Below, piece by piece: positions 25,624 to 34,613 of a stretch of 64,000 bases of DNA. The notes below the pieces were generated by a model. It was not told where the DNA came from. It did not search any database and saw only the letters and a program-made list of their open reading frames with translations. Numbering within the stretch: position 1 is the first letter of the stretch; every line of letters starts with the position of its first letter. The position numbers were made by a program, and so were the translations under genes. The DNA lies in NCBI GenBank assembly GCA_045600105.1, contig JAZRXG010000034.1, positions 1-64,000 on the forward strand. Direction: 5' to 3'. The DNA comes from UBA1206 sp045600105 (lineage in GTDB: Bacteria; Bacillota; Clostridia; Oscillospirales; CAG-382).

Positions 25624-26823
25624 TTATTTCTTCAAGATCAGCTTTGCCGCTCTGTGCGACGCGAGGTTCTCGCCGTATGGGAACGGCTTTTCGGCAAACG
25701 AATTTTCGCTTTTCGGCACTATCTCTTCACCGCTGTCGAGCCATACGCCGCTTACGATTTCAGCGTTGTCGAGGACTATGCTCTTTGCGTTTCCGCTCAG
25801 CGCCACGTTGGCGTCGGCAGACATCATCGTGCTTTTCGTGACGGCATAGTGATATTTTCCGTCCGTGAGTATATACGCGTCCTTAGAGGTGACGTCCGAC
25901 GGGAACGCGTTATAAATAAAATCTCCGTTTTTCTTTATCCATCTGCCGATGAACGAGAGTATCTCCCTGTCCATCGTCCGGATCATCCCGCCGCCCTTGG
26001 GACCGACGTTGAGCAGGAAATTGCAGCCGCAGCTCCTGCATTCGACGAGGTCGTCGATAAGCTCGCTCACGGGCTTGTAGTTGATGTCGTTTTCGGCGTA
26101 TCCCCAGTGGTCGTTCATGACCTGGCACATCTCGCCGGCGATCTTTTTTGCGCCGTTCCTTACTCTGAACGGTCTGCCTCTTTCAAAAGTGACGGCGTCG
26201 ATCTCCTCGTGGCCGACTTCGCCGAGAGCCGAAAGCCCCGTGTTGTTGATTATCATCGCGTCGGGCTGATAACGTCTTATCGTGCCGTAAATGCGGTCTT
26301 CCTGCCAGTCCTTGTCTTTGCCGTCCCACATACCGTCGAACCAGAAACCGCCTATCTTTCCGTAGCGCGTGCAGAGCAGTTCAAGGCTTTTTACGAGATA
26401 GTCGATGTAGGCGGGAAAATCGTTTTTATAACTTTCCTCGTGCCAGTCGAGCAGGGTGTGGTAGAACATCGGAACGATGCCGTTTTGCCTGCACGCGTCG
26501 ACGAACTCTTTTACAAGGTCGCGTCCGCAAGCCGAATGGGGAGCGTCCCATTCGTTGAGTCCCGCCGTGTCGTAAAGCGAAAAACCGTCGTGGTGACGCG
26601 TCGTCAGCGTTATATAGCGGCATCCCGCTTTTTTTGCCGTTTTCACAAGCTCTTTTGCCCAATTCTTCGATACGTTGAATTTTTCGGGCAGACGCGAATA
26701 CATATCCTTGTCGGGGTCCGGATCCGACGCAAGATACCATTCGCCTTTCCCGACCACGCTGTAAAGCCCGAAATGCACGAACATCCCGAACGCGAGATGC
26801 TCAAAATTTTCGACACGTCCCAT
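25624..26823 (-). CDS. Alpha-L-fucosidase, GH29 family
   Basis: 399 residues without a signal peptide, so cytoplasmic. GH29 marks are FGMFVHFGLYS near the start, the strand TTRHHDGF (about 74-81), and GGFWFDGMWD with the nucleophile Asp at residue 163. LLNVGPKGGG (about 278-287) is a strongly conserved GH29 block. The length is close to the catalytic domain plus a short C-terminal beta domain. It removes alpha-linked fucose from imported oligosaccharides. It is monocistronic; no fucose pathway genes are in view. Confidence in the family is high; fine specificity is open. Confidence 0.93.
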   Translation of the reverse strand: MGRVENFEHLAFGMFVHFGLYSVVGKGEWYLASDPDPDKDMYSRLPEKFNVSKNWAKELVKTAKKAGCRYITLTTRHHDGFSLYDTAGLNEWDAPHSACGRDLVKEFVDACRQNGIVPMFYHTLLDWHEESYKNDFPAYIDYLVKSLELLCTRYGKIGGFWFDGMWDGKDKDWQEDRIYGTIRRYQPDAMIINNTGLSALGEVGHEEIDAVTFERGRPFRVRNGAKKIAGEMCQVMNDHWGYAENDINYKPVSELIDDLVECRSCGCNFLLNVGPKGGGMIRTMDREILSFIGRWIKKNGDFIYNAFPSDVTSKDAYILTDGKYHYAVTKSTMMSADANVALSGNAKSIVLDNAEIVSGVWLDSGEEIVPKSENSFAEKPFPYGENLASHRAAKLILKK

Positions 26824-26924
26824 AATACGTCTCTCCTTGTTTTCTTATAGGAAAAGAATAACATAAAACAAGAATAAATTCAAGATAAAACAAATTGAAA
26901 TTCGGATATGTGAATAAAACAGAA

Positions 26925-26962
26925 AATCCGAACGCGTCACCTTTGATGACGAAGCTCGGATT
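26925..26962 (-). terminator. Terminator after tRNA-Leu
   Basis: Arms AATCCGA...TGA and TGAC...TCGGATT pair around a short loop and are followed by TTTTCTG on the minus strand, just past the tRNA 3' end. Confidence 0.75.
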
Positions 26963-26971
26963 ATTCCTGTA

Positions 26972-27058
26972 TGGTGCCGGTGGCGGGGGTCGAACCCGCA
27001 CGTCCTTGCGGACAACAGATTTTGAGTCTGTCAAGTCTGCCAATTCCATCACACCGGC
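26972..27058 (-). tRNA. tRNA-Leu (anticodon CAA)
   Basis: Read on the minus strand the acceptor GCCGGTG pairs with CACCGGC. The anticodon loop CTCAAAA gives CAA, reading UUG. A class II variable arm (GTCCGCAAGGAC) and the T-loop GTTCGACCC are present. CCA is encoded. It is flanked by the fucosidase gene and the heat-shock operon control region. Confidence 0.95.
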
Positions 27059-27273
27059 GTTTGTACCCGTATATAATATCACATATTTTTTCAAATTTCA
27101 AGTGCTAATTTTATTATTCCGTCATATTTGCGCGGGATGTGTCAATAGTAAATAAAAGATACCTTTTTCCGCCTTCGTTCACTTGTTCCGTCAAAGTACG
27201 ACGATTTTTCACACTTTGACGTCAAGTGCTGAAAATAAACGAAAAATTAATACGAAAAATTCACGAAAACCTA
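27059..27273 (+). other. Non-coding region with GTCAAAGT repeats before hrcA
   Basis: No gene is seen. GTCAAAGT (27190-27197) and ACTTTGAC (27213-27220) are inverted repeats, and GTCAAGTGCT follows at once, resembling half of the CIRCE element. The same motif recurs inside the CIRCE-like site at 27311. Confidence 0.5.
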
Positions 27274-27302
27274 TTGACAAAACCGACTGCAAGTGATATA
27301 GT
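27274..27302 (+). promoter_or_regulatory. sigma-A promoter of the heat-shock operon
   Basis: -35 TTGACA (27274-27279), -10 TATAGT (27297-27302), 17-bp spacer, immediately before a CIRCE-like operator. Confidence 0.85.
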
Positions 27303-27310
27303 ACACGATG

Positions 27311-27337
27311 TTGGCAGTCAAAGCGTCAAAGTGCTAA
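27311..27337 (+). promoter_or_regulatory. Degenerate CIRCE operator (HrcA site)
   Basis: TTGGCAGTC, nine bases, AAGTGCTAA. The consensus is TTAGCACTC-N9-GAGTGCTAA; the right arm is almost perfect and the left arm has two changes. It overlaps the predicted transcript start and precedes hrcA, so HrcA autorepression is expected. Confidence 0.8.
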
Positions 27338-27353
27338 CGAAAGGACGGACGGT

Positions 27354-28406
27354 ATGGAGCTTACGGACAGAAAAAAGAGAATACTCAAATCCATCGTCGA
27401 TTCGTATATCGAGTCGGGCGAACCCATCGGCTCCAAGCTTCTCACCACGAGCGGCGATTTCACCGTTTCTTCGGCGACGATCAGAAGCGAAATGAGCGAA
27501 CTCGAGGATATGGGCTATCTCGAACAGCCTCACACCTCGGCGGGCAGAGTGCCGACGGCGCTCGGCTTCCGCACCTACGTCGATTCGCTTATGGAAAGCT
27601 ACCGCCTCACGATGGAGGAGCTGAGCCTGCTTGACGAGCTCACCAAGTTCAAGCTCGGCGAACTCGGCAACACGCTTGAAAAAGCGAGCAAGCTCATCAG
27701 CCGCATGACGAACTACGCTTCGTTCTCGGTGCTCCGCGCCCCCGAGGGAAGAGCCGAAAGATACGAAACGGTCTATATCGACCAAAGCAGCTTCCTCATA
27801 GTTATGATATGCAGCAACGACGACGTCAAGAGCACCCGCGTCAAGGTACGCGCTCCCGTCACAAAGGACGACGTCGCGGCGGTGCAGAAAGCCCTCAACG
27901 AAAAGCTCGTCGGCGTCAGCTCCGACGACATCACGATGCCGGTATTCCTCTCGTTCGAGCAGTCGCTCGGAGAGAGCGGCTTCCTCGCGTCTCAGTGCGT
28001 CAAAGCGGTCTACGAAATGCTTTCGGGCGGAACGAAGGAAGAGGTACACGTCGACGGCGTTACCAAGCTGCTTTCCTACCCCGAGTTTTCGAGCGTTTCA
28101 AACGCCAAAGGCGTCCTTTCGATGATAGAAGAGCAGAGCAAGCTCGTCGAGCTGCTTTCGGATGCCGAAAACGACGACTACAACGTCTACATCAGCGACG
28201 GCGAAGGTTCGGTGCTCCCGTCCAAGGACACGAGCTGCGTCTTCTTCCCGATAACGGCTAACGGGCGGAAGGTGGGCGCCATCGGCGTCATCGGGCCGAA
28301 ACGAATGGACTACAAAAAAGTCATCGCGAGCCTCAACTATATAGCGTCGGGCATCAGCGTCGAGCTGAACGATCCGCCCGGAAATAAACAAGGAGACGAC
28401 AAATGA
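27354..28406 (+). CDS. hrcA: Heat-inducible transcription repressor HrcA
   Basis: 350 residues, the usual HrcA length. An N-terminal winged helix carries RKKRILKSIVDSYIESGEPIGS and the recognition region VSSATIRSEMSELEDMGYLEQPHTSAGRVPT, which are family hallmarks. A GAF-like central part and a C-terminal dimerisation domain follow. It binds CIRCE (27311-27337) and represses its own operon until heat shock titrates GroE or destabilises it. ATG 27354 follows AAAGGAC. grpE starts inside its stop (ATGA). Confidence 0.96.
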   Translation: MELTDRKKRILKSIVDSYIESGEPIGSKLLTTSGDFTVSSATIRSEMSELEDMGYLEQPHTSAGRVPTALGFRTYVDSLMESYRLTMEELSLLDELTKFKLGELGNTLEKASKLISRMTNYASFSVLRAPEGRAERYETVYIDQSSFLIVMICSNDDVKSTRVKVRAPVTKDDVAAVQKALNEKLVGVSSDDITMPVFLSFEQSLGESGFLASQCVKAVYEMLSGGTKEEVHVDGVTKLLSYPEFSSVSNAKGVLSMIEEQSKLVELLSDAENDDYNVYISDGEGSVLPSKDTSCVFFPITANGRKVGAIGVIGPKRMDYKKVIASLNYIASGISVELNDPPGNKQGDDK

Positions 28407-28939
28407 AGAGCGAAAAAGAAAAGAAAAACGCGGCAGCGGCAGACGAAGAAGTAAAGGAACAGACCAAACCCGAAGAGACCGCGTCTGAAAACGCCGCGGA
28501 AACCACCGAAGAAGTCAGGGAAACCGTTCCGAACAAGGAGCTTGAAGAAATAAAAGACAAATATGTCCGCGTATGCGCCGAATACGAAAACTACCGCAAA
28601 AGAAGCGAAAAAGAAAAGATCGATTCTTACGTCGACGGCATGACGAACGCGGTGAAGGCGCTGCTCCCCGTCATGGATAACCTCGACAGGGCAATCGCGT
28701 ACGATCCCGAAAACGAAGGCGTCAAAATGATAGTCAAGCAGATCGCCGATTCCTTCGCAAAGCTCGGAGTTGCCGGGATAGAATCGGACGGCAAACCGTT
28801 CGACCCCGAATTCCACAACGCGATAATGCACGAGGAAGACCCCGAAAAGGGCGAAAACATCGTGTCCCAGACCTTCCAGAAGGGCTACACCCTTAACGGT
28901 AAGATAATCAGACACGCAATGGTCAAAGTAGTTAATTAA
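28403..28939 (+). CDS. grpE: Nucleotide exchange factor GrpE
   Basis: 178 residues. A charged, disordered N-terminus (about 1-50) leads to the long dimer helix (EYENYRKRSEKEK) and the C-terminal beta wing with PFDPEFHNAIM and the closing GYTLNGKIIRHAMVKV motif. It releases ADP from DnaK in the cytoplasm. Its start overlaps hrcA by four bases, and dnaK follows 30 bp later with a strong GGAGG site. Confidence 0.96.
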   Translation: MKSEKEKKNAAAADEEVKEQTKPEETASENAAETTEEVRETVPNKELEEIKDKYVRVCAEYENYRKRSEKEKIDSYVDGMTNAVKALLPVMDNLDRAIAYDPENEGVKMIVKQIADSFAKLGVAGIESDGKPFDPEFHNAIMHEEDPEKGENIVSQTFQKGYTLNGKIIRHAMVKVVN

Positions 28940-28969
28940 TTTTTTTACAATATATCGGAGGTAATTATT

Positions 28970-30802
28970 ATGTCCAAAATCATCGGTATCGACTTAGGTA
29001 CGACAAACTCCTGCGTAGCAGTATATGAAGGCGGCGAACCCGTCGTTATAGCAAACGCCGAGGGCAGCAGAACGACCCCTTCCGTGGTCGCTTTCTCCAA
29101 GACCGGCGAAAGAATGGTAGGTCAGGTCGCCAAAAGACAGGCGATCACCAACCCCGAAAGGACCGTCATTTCCATCAAGAGAGATATGGGCACCGACAGA
29201 CGCGTCGACATCGACGGCAAGAGGTACACCCCGCAGGAGATTTCCGCGATAATCCTTCAGAAGCTCAAGGGCGACGCCGAAGCATACCTCGGCACCAAGG
29301 TCGAAAAAGCGGTCATCACCGTTCCCGCGTACTTCTCCGACGCTCAGCGTCAGGCAACCAAGGACGCGGGCAAGATCGCCGGACTTGAAGTCCTCAGGAT
29401 CATCAACGAGCCGACTGCCGCGGCTCTCGCTTACGGCATGGATAAGGAGCTCGATCAGAAGGTCCTCATCTTCGACCTCGGCGGCGGTACGTTCGACGTA
29501 TCCCTCCTCGAGATCTCCGACGGAGTTTTCGAAGTTCTCGCGACTGCCGGCAACAACCGTCTCGGCGGCGACGACTTCGACAACAAGGTCATCGACTGGA
29601 TGGCAGACGCCTTCCAGAAAGAAAACGGCATCGACCTCAGAAAAGACAAAATGGCGCATCAGCGTCTTAAAGAAGCGGCTGAAAAAGCAAAGATCGAGCT
29701 TTCCGGCATGATGTCCACCGACATCAACCTGCCCTTCATCACCGCTGACGCTGCCGGTCCCAAGCATTTCGAAGCAACTCTCACCAGAGCCAAATTCAAC
29801 GAACTCACTTCCGACCTCGTTGAGAAGACCATGATCCCTCTCCGTCAGGTGCTTTCCGACGCGGGCCTCAAACCTTCTCAGGTCGACAAAGTCCTCCTCG
29901 TCGGCGGTTCCACCCGTATTCCCGCCGTTCAGGACGCGGTCAAGAACTTCATCGGCAAAGAACCGTTCAAGGGCATCAACCCCGATGAATGTGTTGCCAT
30001 CGGCGCTGCCGTACAGGGCGGCGTTCTCGGCGGCGATGTCAAGGACCTCCTTCTCCTCGACGTTACTCCGCTTTCTCTCGGACTCGAGACTCTCGGCGGC
30101 GTTTTCTGCAAACTCAACGAAAGAAACACCACCATCCCCGTACAGAAGAGCCAGGTGTTCTCCACCGCGGCAGACGGACAGACCTCCGTTGAGATCAACG
30201 TCCTTCAGGGCGAACGCGAAATGGCAGCCGCAAACACCTCTCTCGGCAGATTCGTGCTCGACGGCATCGCACCCGCACCCCGCGGTATCCCTCAGATCGA
30301 AGTTATTTTCGATATCGACGCCAACGGCATCGTAAACGTTACCGCCAAGGACAAAGGCACCGGCAAGGAGCAGCACATCACCATCCAGTCCTCCAGCAAT
30401 ATGTCCAAGGACGATATCGACAGAGCGGTCAGAGACGCCGAAATGCACGCGGCGGAAGACAAGAAGCAGCGTGAAGGCATCGAGATCAGGAACAACGCCG
30501 AAAACGCGGCTTATCAGGCTGAAAAGGCAGTGAACGACTTCGGCGACAAGGTCAGCGAGTCCGACAAGGCTCCCGTTACCGAAGCCATCGCAAAACTCCG
30601 CGAGACCCTCAAGGGCAGCGATACCGACGCCATCAAGGCTGACACCGACGCACTCCAGAAGGTACTTTACGAGCTGTCCTCAAAGCTTTACGGACAGAAC
30701 GGCGGCAACCCCGGCGCAGGTCCCGATATGGGCGGTCAGGGCGGACAGGGCGACGACGGCGTTTACGACGCTGACTTCACCGACACCACCGACAACAAAT
30801 AA
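28970..30802 (+). CDS. dnaK: Chaperone DnaK (Hsp70)
   Basis: 610 residues. The ATPase domain shows IGIDLGTTNS at the N-terminus, IINEPTAAALAYG, the phosphate motif IFDLGGGTFDVSLLEI and VLLVGGSTRIP. The substrate domain follows from about 390 (DVTPLSLGLETLGG linker), and the lid ends in a Gly/Gln-rich tail. It folds and protects proteins in the cytoplasm together with GrpE and DnaJ. The GGAGGTAA site before ATG and codon choice typical of abundant proteins fit high expression. Confidence 0.98.
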   Translation: MSKIIGIDLGTTNSCVAVYEGGEPVVIANAEGSRTTPSVVAFSKTGERMVGQVAKRQAITNPERTVISIKRDMGTDRRVDIDGKRYTPQEISAIILQKLKGDAEAYLGTKVEKAVITVPAYFSDAQRQATKDAGKIAGLEVLRIINEPTAAALAYGMDKELDQKVLIFDLGGGTFDVSLLEISDGVFEVLATAGNNRLGGDDFDNKVIDWMADAFQKENGIDLRKDKMAHQRLKEAAEKAKIELSGMMSTDINLPFITADAAGPKHFEATLTRAKFNELTSDLVEKTMIPLRQVLSDAGLKPSQVDKVLLVGGSTRIPAVQDAVKNFIGKEPFKGINPDECVAIGAAVQGGVLGGDVKDLLLLDVTPLSLGLETLGGVFCKLNERNTTIPVQKSQVFSTAADGQTSVEINVLQGEREMAAANTSLGRFVLDGIAPAPRGIPQIEVIFDIDANGIVNVTAKDKGTGKEQHITIQSSSNMSKDDIDRAVRDAEMHAAEDKKQREGIEIRNNAENAAYQAEKAVNDFGDKVSESDKAPVTEAIAKLRETLKGSDTDAIKADTDALQKVLYELSSKLYGQNGGNPGAGPDMGGQGGQGDDGVYDADFTDTTDNK

Positions 30803-30820
30803 AACGTGTTCGAAAGGTAG

Positions 30821-30842
30821 GCGGAGCATTGATTTGCTCCGC
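30821..30842 (+). other. Intergenic hairpin between dnaK and dnaJ
   Basis: GCGGAGCA (30821-30828) pairs with TGCTCCGC (30835-30842) around a six-base loop. The T-run is weak, so partial termination or RNA processing could lower dnaJ relative to dnaK. Confidence 0.55.
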
Positions 30843-30859
30843 TTATTGACGGTTTATAT

Positions 30860-31993
30860 ATGGCAGACAAAAGAGATTACTACGAGGTGCTCGGCATCTC
30901 AAAAGGCGCGTCTGAAGACGAGATAAAAAAAGCATACCGCACCATGGCGAAAAAATATCATCCGGACGCGAATCCGGGCGATAAGTCGGCGGAAGAGAAG
31001 TTCAAGGAAGTCAACGAGGCGTACTCGATACTTTCCGATAAAGAAAAGCGCTCGATGTACGATCAGTACGGTCACGCGGGCGTCGATCCCAACGGTATGG
31101 GCGGCGGAGCGGGATTCGACCCGTCCGGAATGGGCGGATTCGACTTCGGCGACATCTTCAGCTCGTTCTTCGGCGGCGGGTTTTCGTCGACCGGACGTCA
31201 GACCCGCAACGGTCCCGAAAGAGGCGACGACATAGGCATTGAAGTCACCATTTCCTTCGAGGACGCGGCTTTCGGCGTAAGAAAAGAGATCGCCTATAAC
31301 AGAATCGAAAAATGTTCGGCATGCGGCGGAAGCGGCGCTGCCGCCGGAAGCAAGGCGGAGACCTGCTCTCACTGCCACGGAACGGGCTCGGTACGCGTTA
31401 CTCAGCGTACCATGCTCGGCATGATGCAGACCACGCGTCCGTGCACCGAATGTAACGGAACGGGTAAAATAATCAAAAATCCGTGCCCCGACTGCAAAGG
31501 GCAGGGAAGGATCAGACGCAAGAAGACGCTTGAATTCAATATTCCCGCGGGCATAGATGACGGCGAACGCATTTCGCTCCGCGGTCAGGGCAACGCCGGC
31601 GCGAACGGAGGTCCGAGCGGCGACGTCATAGTCGAAGTCAACGTCAAACCGCACGCCTTTTTCAAACGCAAGGGCTACGATCTTTACTGCGAAATCCCCA
31701 TAACCTTCGTTGACGCGGCGCTCGGAACAAAGCTTACCGTGCCCACGCTTGAGGGAACGAGCGAAATGACCGTACCCGAGGGAACGCAGACGGGGACCGT
31801 GTTCTCGCTTCGCGGAAAGGGGATAAAATACATCAATTCCGACAGAAAAGGCGACCTTTATGTCACCCTCAACGTCGAAGTACCTAAGAATCTTTCGTCG
31901 AAACAGAAGGACGCTCTCAAGGCTTTCGGCGACGTCTGCACCGGAAAGAATTACGAAAAGAAGACCAGGTTTTTCGACAAATTCAAAAAATAA
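30860..31993 (+). CDS. dnaJ: Chaperone DnaJ (Hsp40)
   Basis: 377 residues. The J domain (about 1-70) carries the HPD motif in KYHPDANPG. A Gly/Phe-rich segment (75-115) precedes four zinc-finger repeats (CSACGGSG, CSHCHGTG, CTECNGTG, CPDCKGQG), then the C-terminal substrate-binding domains. It delivers clients to DnaK and triggers ATP hydrolysis. It is the last gene of the hrcA-grpE-dnaK-dnaJ operon and ends at a strong terminator. Confidence 0.97.
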   Translation: MADKRDYYEVLGISKGASEDEIKKAYRTMAKKYHPDANPGDKSAEEKFKEVNEAYSILSDKEKRSMYDQYGHAGVDPNGMGGGAGFDPSGMGGFDFGDIFSSFFGGGFSSTGRQTRNGPERGDDIGIEVTISFEDAAFGVRKEIAYNRIEKCSACGGSGAAAGSKAETCSHCHGTGSVRVTQRTMLGMMQTTRPCTECNGTGKIIKNPCPDCKGQGRIRRKKTLEFNIPAGIDDGERISLRGQGNAGANGGPSGDVIVEVNVKPHAFFKRKGYDLYCEIPITFVDAALGTKLTVPTLEGTSEMTVPEGTQTGTVFSLRGKGIKYINSDRKGDLYVTLNVEVPKNLSSKQKDALKAFGDVCTGKNYEKKTRFFDKFKK

Positions 31994-32003
31994 CATTAAA
32001 AAA

Positions 32004-32047
32004 AGCGCCCGATGAACGGAAAAATATGCCGTTCATCGGCTTTTTTG
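32004..32047 (+). terminator. Rho-independent terminator of the dnaK operon
   Basis: CCGATGAACGG pairs with CCGTTCATCGG, followed by six T residues. Confidence 0.92.
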
Positions 32048-32059
32048 TATCAAAAACTA

Positions 32060-32087
32060 TTGAAAATGAATGAAAATGTTGTATAAT
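32060..32087 (+). promoter_or_regulatory. sigma-A promoter of the first dockerin gene
   Basis: -35 TTGAAA (32060-32065), -10 TATAAT (32082-32087), spacer 16 bp. Confidence 0.72.
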
Positions 32088-32122
32088 AGACTCAAGAAGA
32101 TATGATTTCACGGAGGTGCGGT

Positions 32123-34183
32123 ATGAAAAAACTGCTTTCGTTCGTTATATGCCTTGCTCTTCTGCTTTCGGTTTTCCCGTTCTTCGGGGCTGACGCCGAA
32201 GATAAAGAAGGGGTCATAGTCATCACCATCGACAAAAACGGTTATATCATCGGCGGTCAGGAGTACAAAAACACGTGCTGGGAGCTCGTCACTTCTGCCG
32301 ACGAGAGAAACCCCTTTAACGGCAACGCCATGATATTGCTCGGCGGACATACGTTTTTGTTCGAGGGGGAAGGCTCGATCAACGAACCGATCGTGAACTA
32401 CGGCACCGTCATAGGCGGAAGATTTGGGATGGCGTTCACCAATGAGACGAGCGGAAAGCTCGAGTCCGTAATGCTTGACGGACTCGACAACAAAAACTAC
32501 GGTACCATCAACAGCGGACGGTATTACAATCTTGCCAATTACGGCACGATCAATGGGGGCCATTTCCGCGAAACTACCACGAACAACGCTCTCGCCGTCA
32601 TCAACGGCGGCGATTTCGTCAGAATAATCAACAAATATCGCGGCACGATCAATTACGCCGAAACGTCGGAGCTTTATAACTACGGCACGGTAAACGGCGG
32701 AGATTACGGCGGAATGGTCCGGAACAAAGGCGAGAAAAACAAACCCGCTTATATAAACGGCGGCACGTTCGTCGGTGAATCCGCGCTGGTCAACGGCGTG
32801 CTCAACGAACCGGATACGTGGAACGAATCGTATATCACGGGCGGCACGTTTTCGGCGATGGATGAGATCGGGCTCGGCTGGATGAACTACGGCGTGATTT
32901 GCGGCGGCACGTTCACGTCCGGCGGCTATCAGTACAACCGCATCGAAACGGGACGCTTCGAAGACAACGTCCTCGTCATGAGCGACGCGTCGGTGATAAA
33001 GGGCGGCTCGTTCTGGAACATCAATACCTATAACGGACCGAATTCCACCATCACGAACATAAGATGGGCTGTCATCGGACGCGATACCGTCGAAGGGAAG
33101 ATAGTCCCCGAACTGACCTCGGCTTCTTCCGGAGATAAGGTCACGGTAAAAATAATACCCAACAAGGGTTATCACCTTGCAAAACTCTATTACTACGACC
33201 CCGACTACAAGGAAGTCGTGCTGCTTGAGGAAAATGACGCGTCCGAGATCACGCTGACCGTGCCGGAGCGCGGCGTAATGCTCTTGGCAAAGTGGGTCGA
33301 GGATTACAGAGCTCTCGAAGTCGTGAACCTCGACGCCCCCGTGGCGGGGCAGGTCGTCGATTACAACGCGCTCGTGCGCGATCAGAACGGCAATTACGTC
33401 GACGTCACTTCGATAGAATACCTCCTCTTCAACAGGAGTATGGGCAAAGAATACGTTCCCAACATCGGCGACGAGATCCTCGTGAGGATAAATCTGAAAT
33501 GTGACGGCATCAGACGCTACATCGGCGGAACGACGAACGCGAAATGGAACGGACAGACGGCGTACGCAATGATAAACCCGCGGAACGCCGAGTTTGCGGT
33601 AACTTTCCACGTCACTCCGACCATCCCCGAAAACGGCGTCCCCATCACCACGGTACAGATCACCGTACCTGAGCCCGTCGTCGGAACACCGATACAGAAT
33701 AACGAATATTCGCTTTCCACGGCGATGCAGCGCAACGGGCACTTTTCGGTCACGGGCGTGGGCTGGATGACCGAAGGACACGACAACATGGGAGAAGCCA
33801 TCAAAGCGGGACAGACCTATTCGGTGACCATCTACGTCAGAGCAGTCGAAAACTATTGCTTTGGTCTGTACGAGACAGAGTTCCTCATCAACGGCAAAGC
33901 GCCGACGCAGGTGTATATGAACAGATACAGCCAGTCGGCTGACCTTTACTATCTCTACACTCCCAAAGATATACCCGGCAACACGGCAGAACGCGGCGAC
34001 GTGAACGACGACGGCAAGGTCAACTCCGCCGACGCCGTATATCTGCTCCGCCACACGATGAGAGCAAGCAAGTATCCCATCAGCCAGAGCGGCGATATGC
34101 AGGGCGACGGAAAGGTCAATTCGGCTGACGCCGTCTATCTCCTGCGCCACACCATGAGACCCGCGAAGTATCCGCTTTCGTAA
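32123..34183 (+). CDS. Secreted dockerin protein with NYGTINGG-type repeats
   Basis: About 686 residues from ATG 32123, which has GGAGG upstream. A signal peptide (about 1-24) is followed by a solenoid-like region (about 70-310) with recurring NYGTI(N)GG/GGTF units, which looks like a beta-helix. Beta domains follow (about 330-620; one contains the bacterial-repeat style NKGYHLAKLYY). The C-terminus is a type I dockerin with two calcium-loop repeats, each reading (D)GKVNSADAVYLLRHTM. The dockerin should plug the protein into a cohesin scaffold, or bind a surface receptor. The ligand of the solenoid is unknown. The dockerin DNA is almost identical to that of the next dockerin gene. Confidence 0.85.
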   Translation: MKKLLSFVICLALLLSVFPFFGADAEDKEGVIVITIDKNGYIIGGQEYKNTCWELVTSADERNPFNGNAMILLGGHTFLFEGEGSINEPIVNYGTVIGGRFGMAFTNETSGKLESVMLDGLDNKNYGTINSGRYYNLANYGTINGGHFRETTTNNALAVINGGDFVRIINKYRGTINYAETSELYNYGTVNGGDYGGMVRNKGEKNKPAYINGGTFVGESALVNGVLNEPDTWNESYITGGTFSAMDEIGLGWMNYGVICGGTFTSGGYQYNRIETGRFEDNVLVMSDASVIKGGSFWNINTYNGPNSTITNIRWAVIGRDTVEGKIVPELTSASSGDKVTVKIIPNKGYHLAKLYYYDPDYKEVVLLEENDASEITLTVPERGVMLLAKWVEDYRALEVVNLDAPVAGQVVDYNALVRDQNGNYVDVTSIEYLLFNRSMGKEYVPNIGDEILVRINLKCDGIRRYIGGTTNAKWNGQTAYAMINPRNAEFAVTFHVTPTIPENGVPITTVQITVPEPVVGTPIQNNEYSLSTAMQRNGHFSVTGVGWMTEGHDNMGEAIKAGQTYSVTIYVRAVENYCFGLYETEFLINGKAPTQVYMNRYSQSADLYYLYTPKDIPGNTAERGDVNDDGKVNSADAVYLLRHTMRASKYPISQSGDMQGDGKVNSADAVYLLRHTMRPAKYPLS
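33995..34180 (+). repeat. Dockerin module, copy 1 of a near-identical pair
   Basis: This 186-bp block matches 36031-36216 with only five differences by eye, including silent positions. The flanking gene bodies are unrelated, so only the dockerin was copied or homogenised. Confidence 0.85.
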
Positions 34184-34270
34184 TAAGCATTTGGCATTAA
34201 ACTAATAAGAAAGTCGCGGCTTTACCGTTGAAATATGGGCAGATTATTTGCGAATACGGCAAAAGCGGTC

Positions 34271-34299
34271 TTGACTTTGACGAAAATATCTGTTACAAT
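34271..34299 (+). promoter_or_regulatory. Upstream promoter of the AAGC-repeat unit
   Basis: -35 TTGACT (34271-34276) and -10 TACAAT (34294-34299), 17-bp spacer. TGACGAA (34278-34284), a 0A-box-like site, overlaps the spacer. The 14 bp TTGACTTTGACGAA are identical to the promoter of the DUF6273 gene. Confidence 0.6.
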
Positions 34300-34338
34300 G
34301 ATTTTCGGAAAAAACATACGAAAATTTTACGAAAGGAC

Positions 34339-34368
34339 TTGACATTGACGATGAGAGCGTGCGATAAT
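34339..34368 (+). promoter_or_regulatory. Second promoter of the AAGC-repeat unit
   Basis: -35 TTGACA (34339-34344) and -10 GATAAT (34363-34368), 18-bp spacer. Transcription should begin about where the tetranucleotide tract begins. Confidence 0.62.
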
Positions 34369-34373
34369 CTTTC

Positions 34374-34460
<87 letters not shown>

Positions 34461-34510
34461 GTAGTCAGACTGCGCTCTTTCGGCAAGCGATTTTCGCGAT
34501 ATTTGATAAA

Positions 34511-34556
34511 AAATACGGCGTATTATGCTTTACGGCATAGTGCGCCGTTTTTTATT
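34511..34556 (+). terminator. Terminator after the AAGC tract
   Basis: ACGGCGTATTATGC (34515-34528) pairs with GCATAGTGCGCCGT (34535-34548), with one small internal mismatch, followed by TTTTTTATT. Confidence 0.85.
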
Positions 34557-34613
34557 ATTTTATAAACAAATATAAAAAATATAAAATGAGAGTTGAAATT
34601 GGAGGAATGCAGA

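Noticed and set aside
32108..34150. 680-codon minus-strand frame
   Set aside because: Antisense to the first dockerin gene. Arg/Val-rich low-quality protein without motifs.
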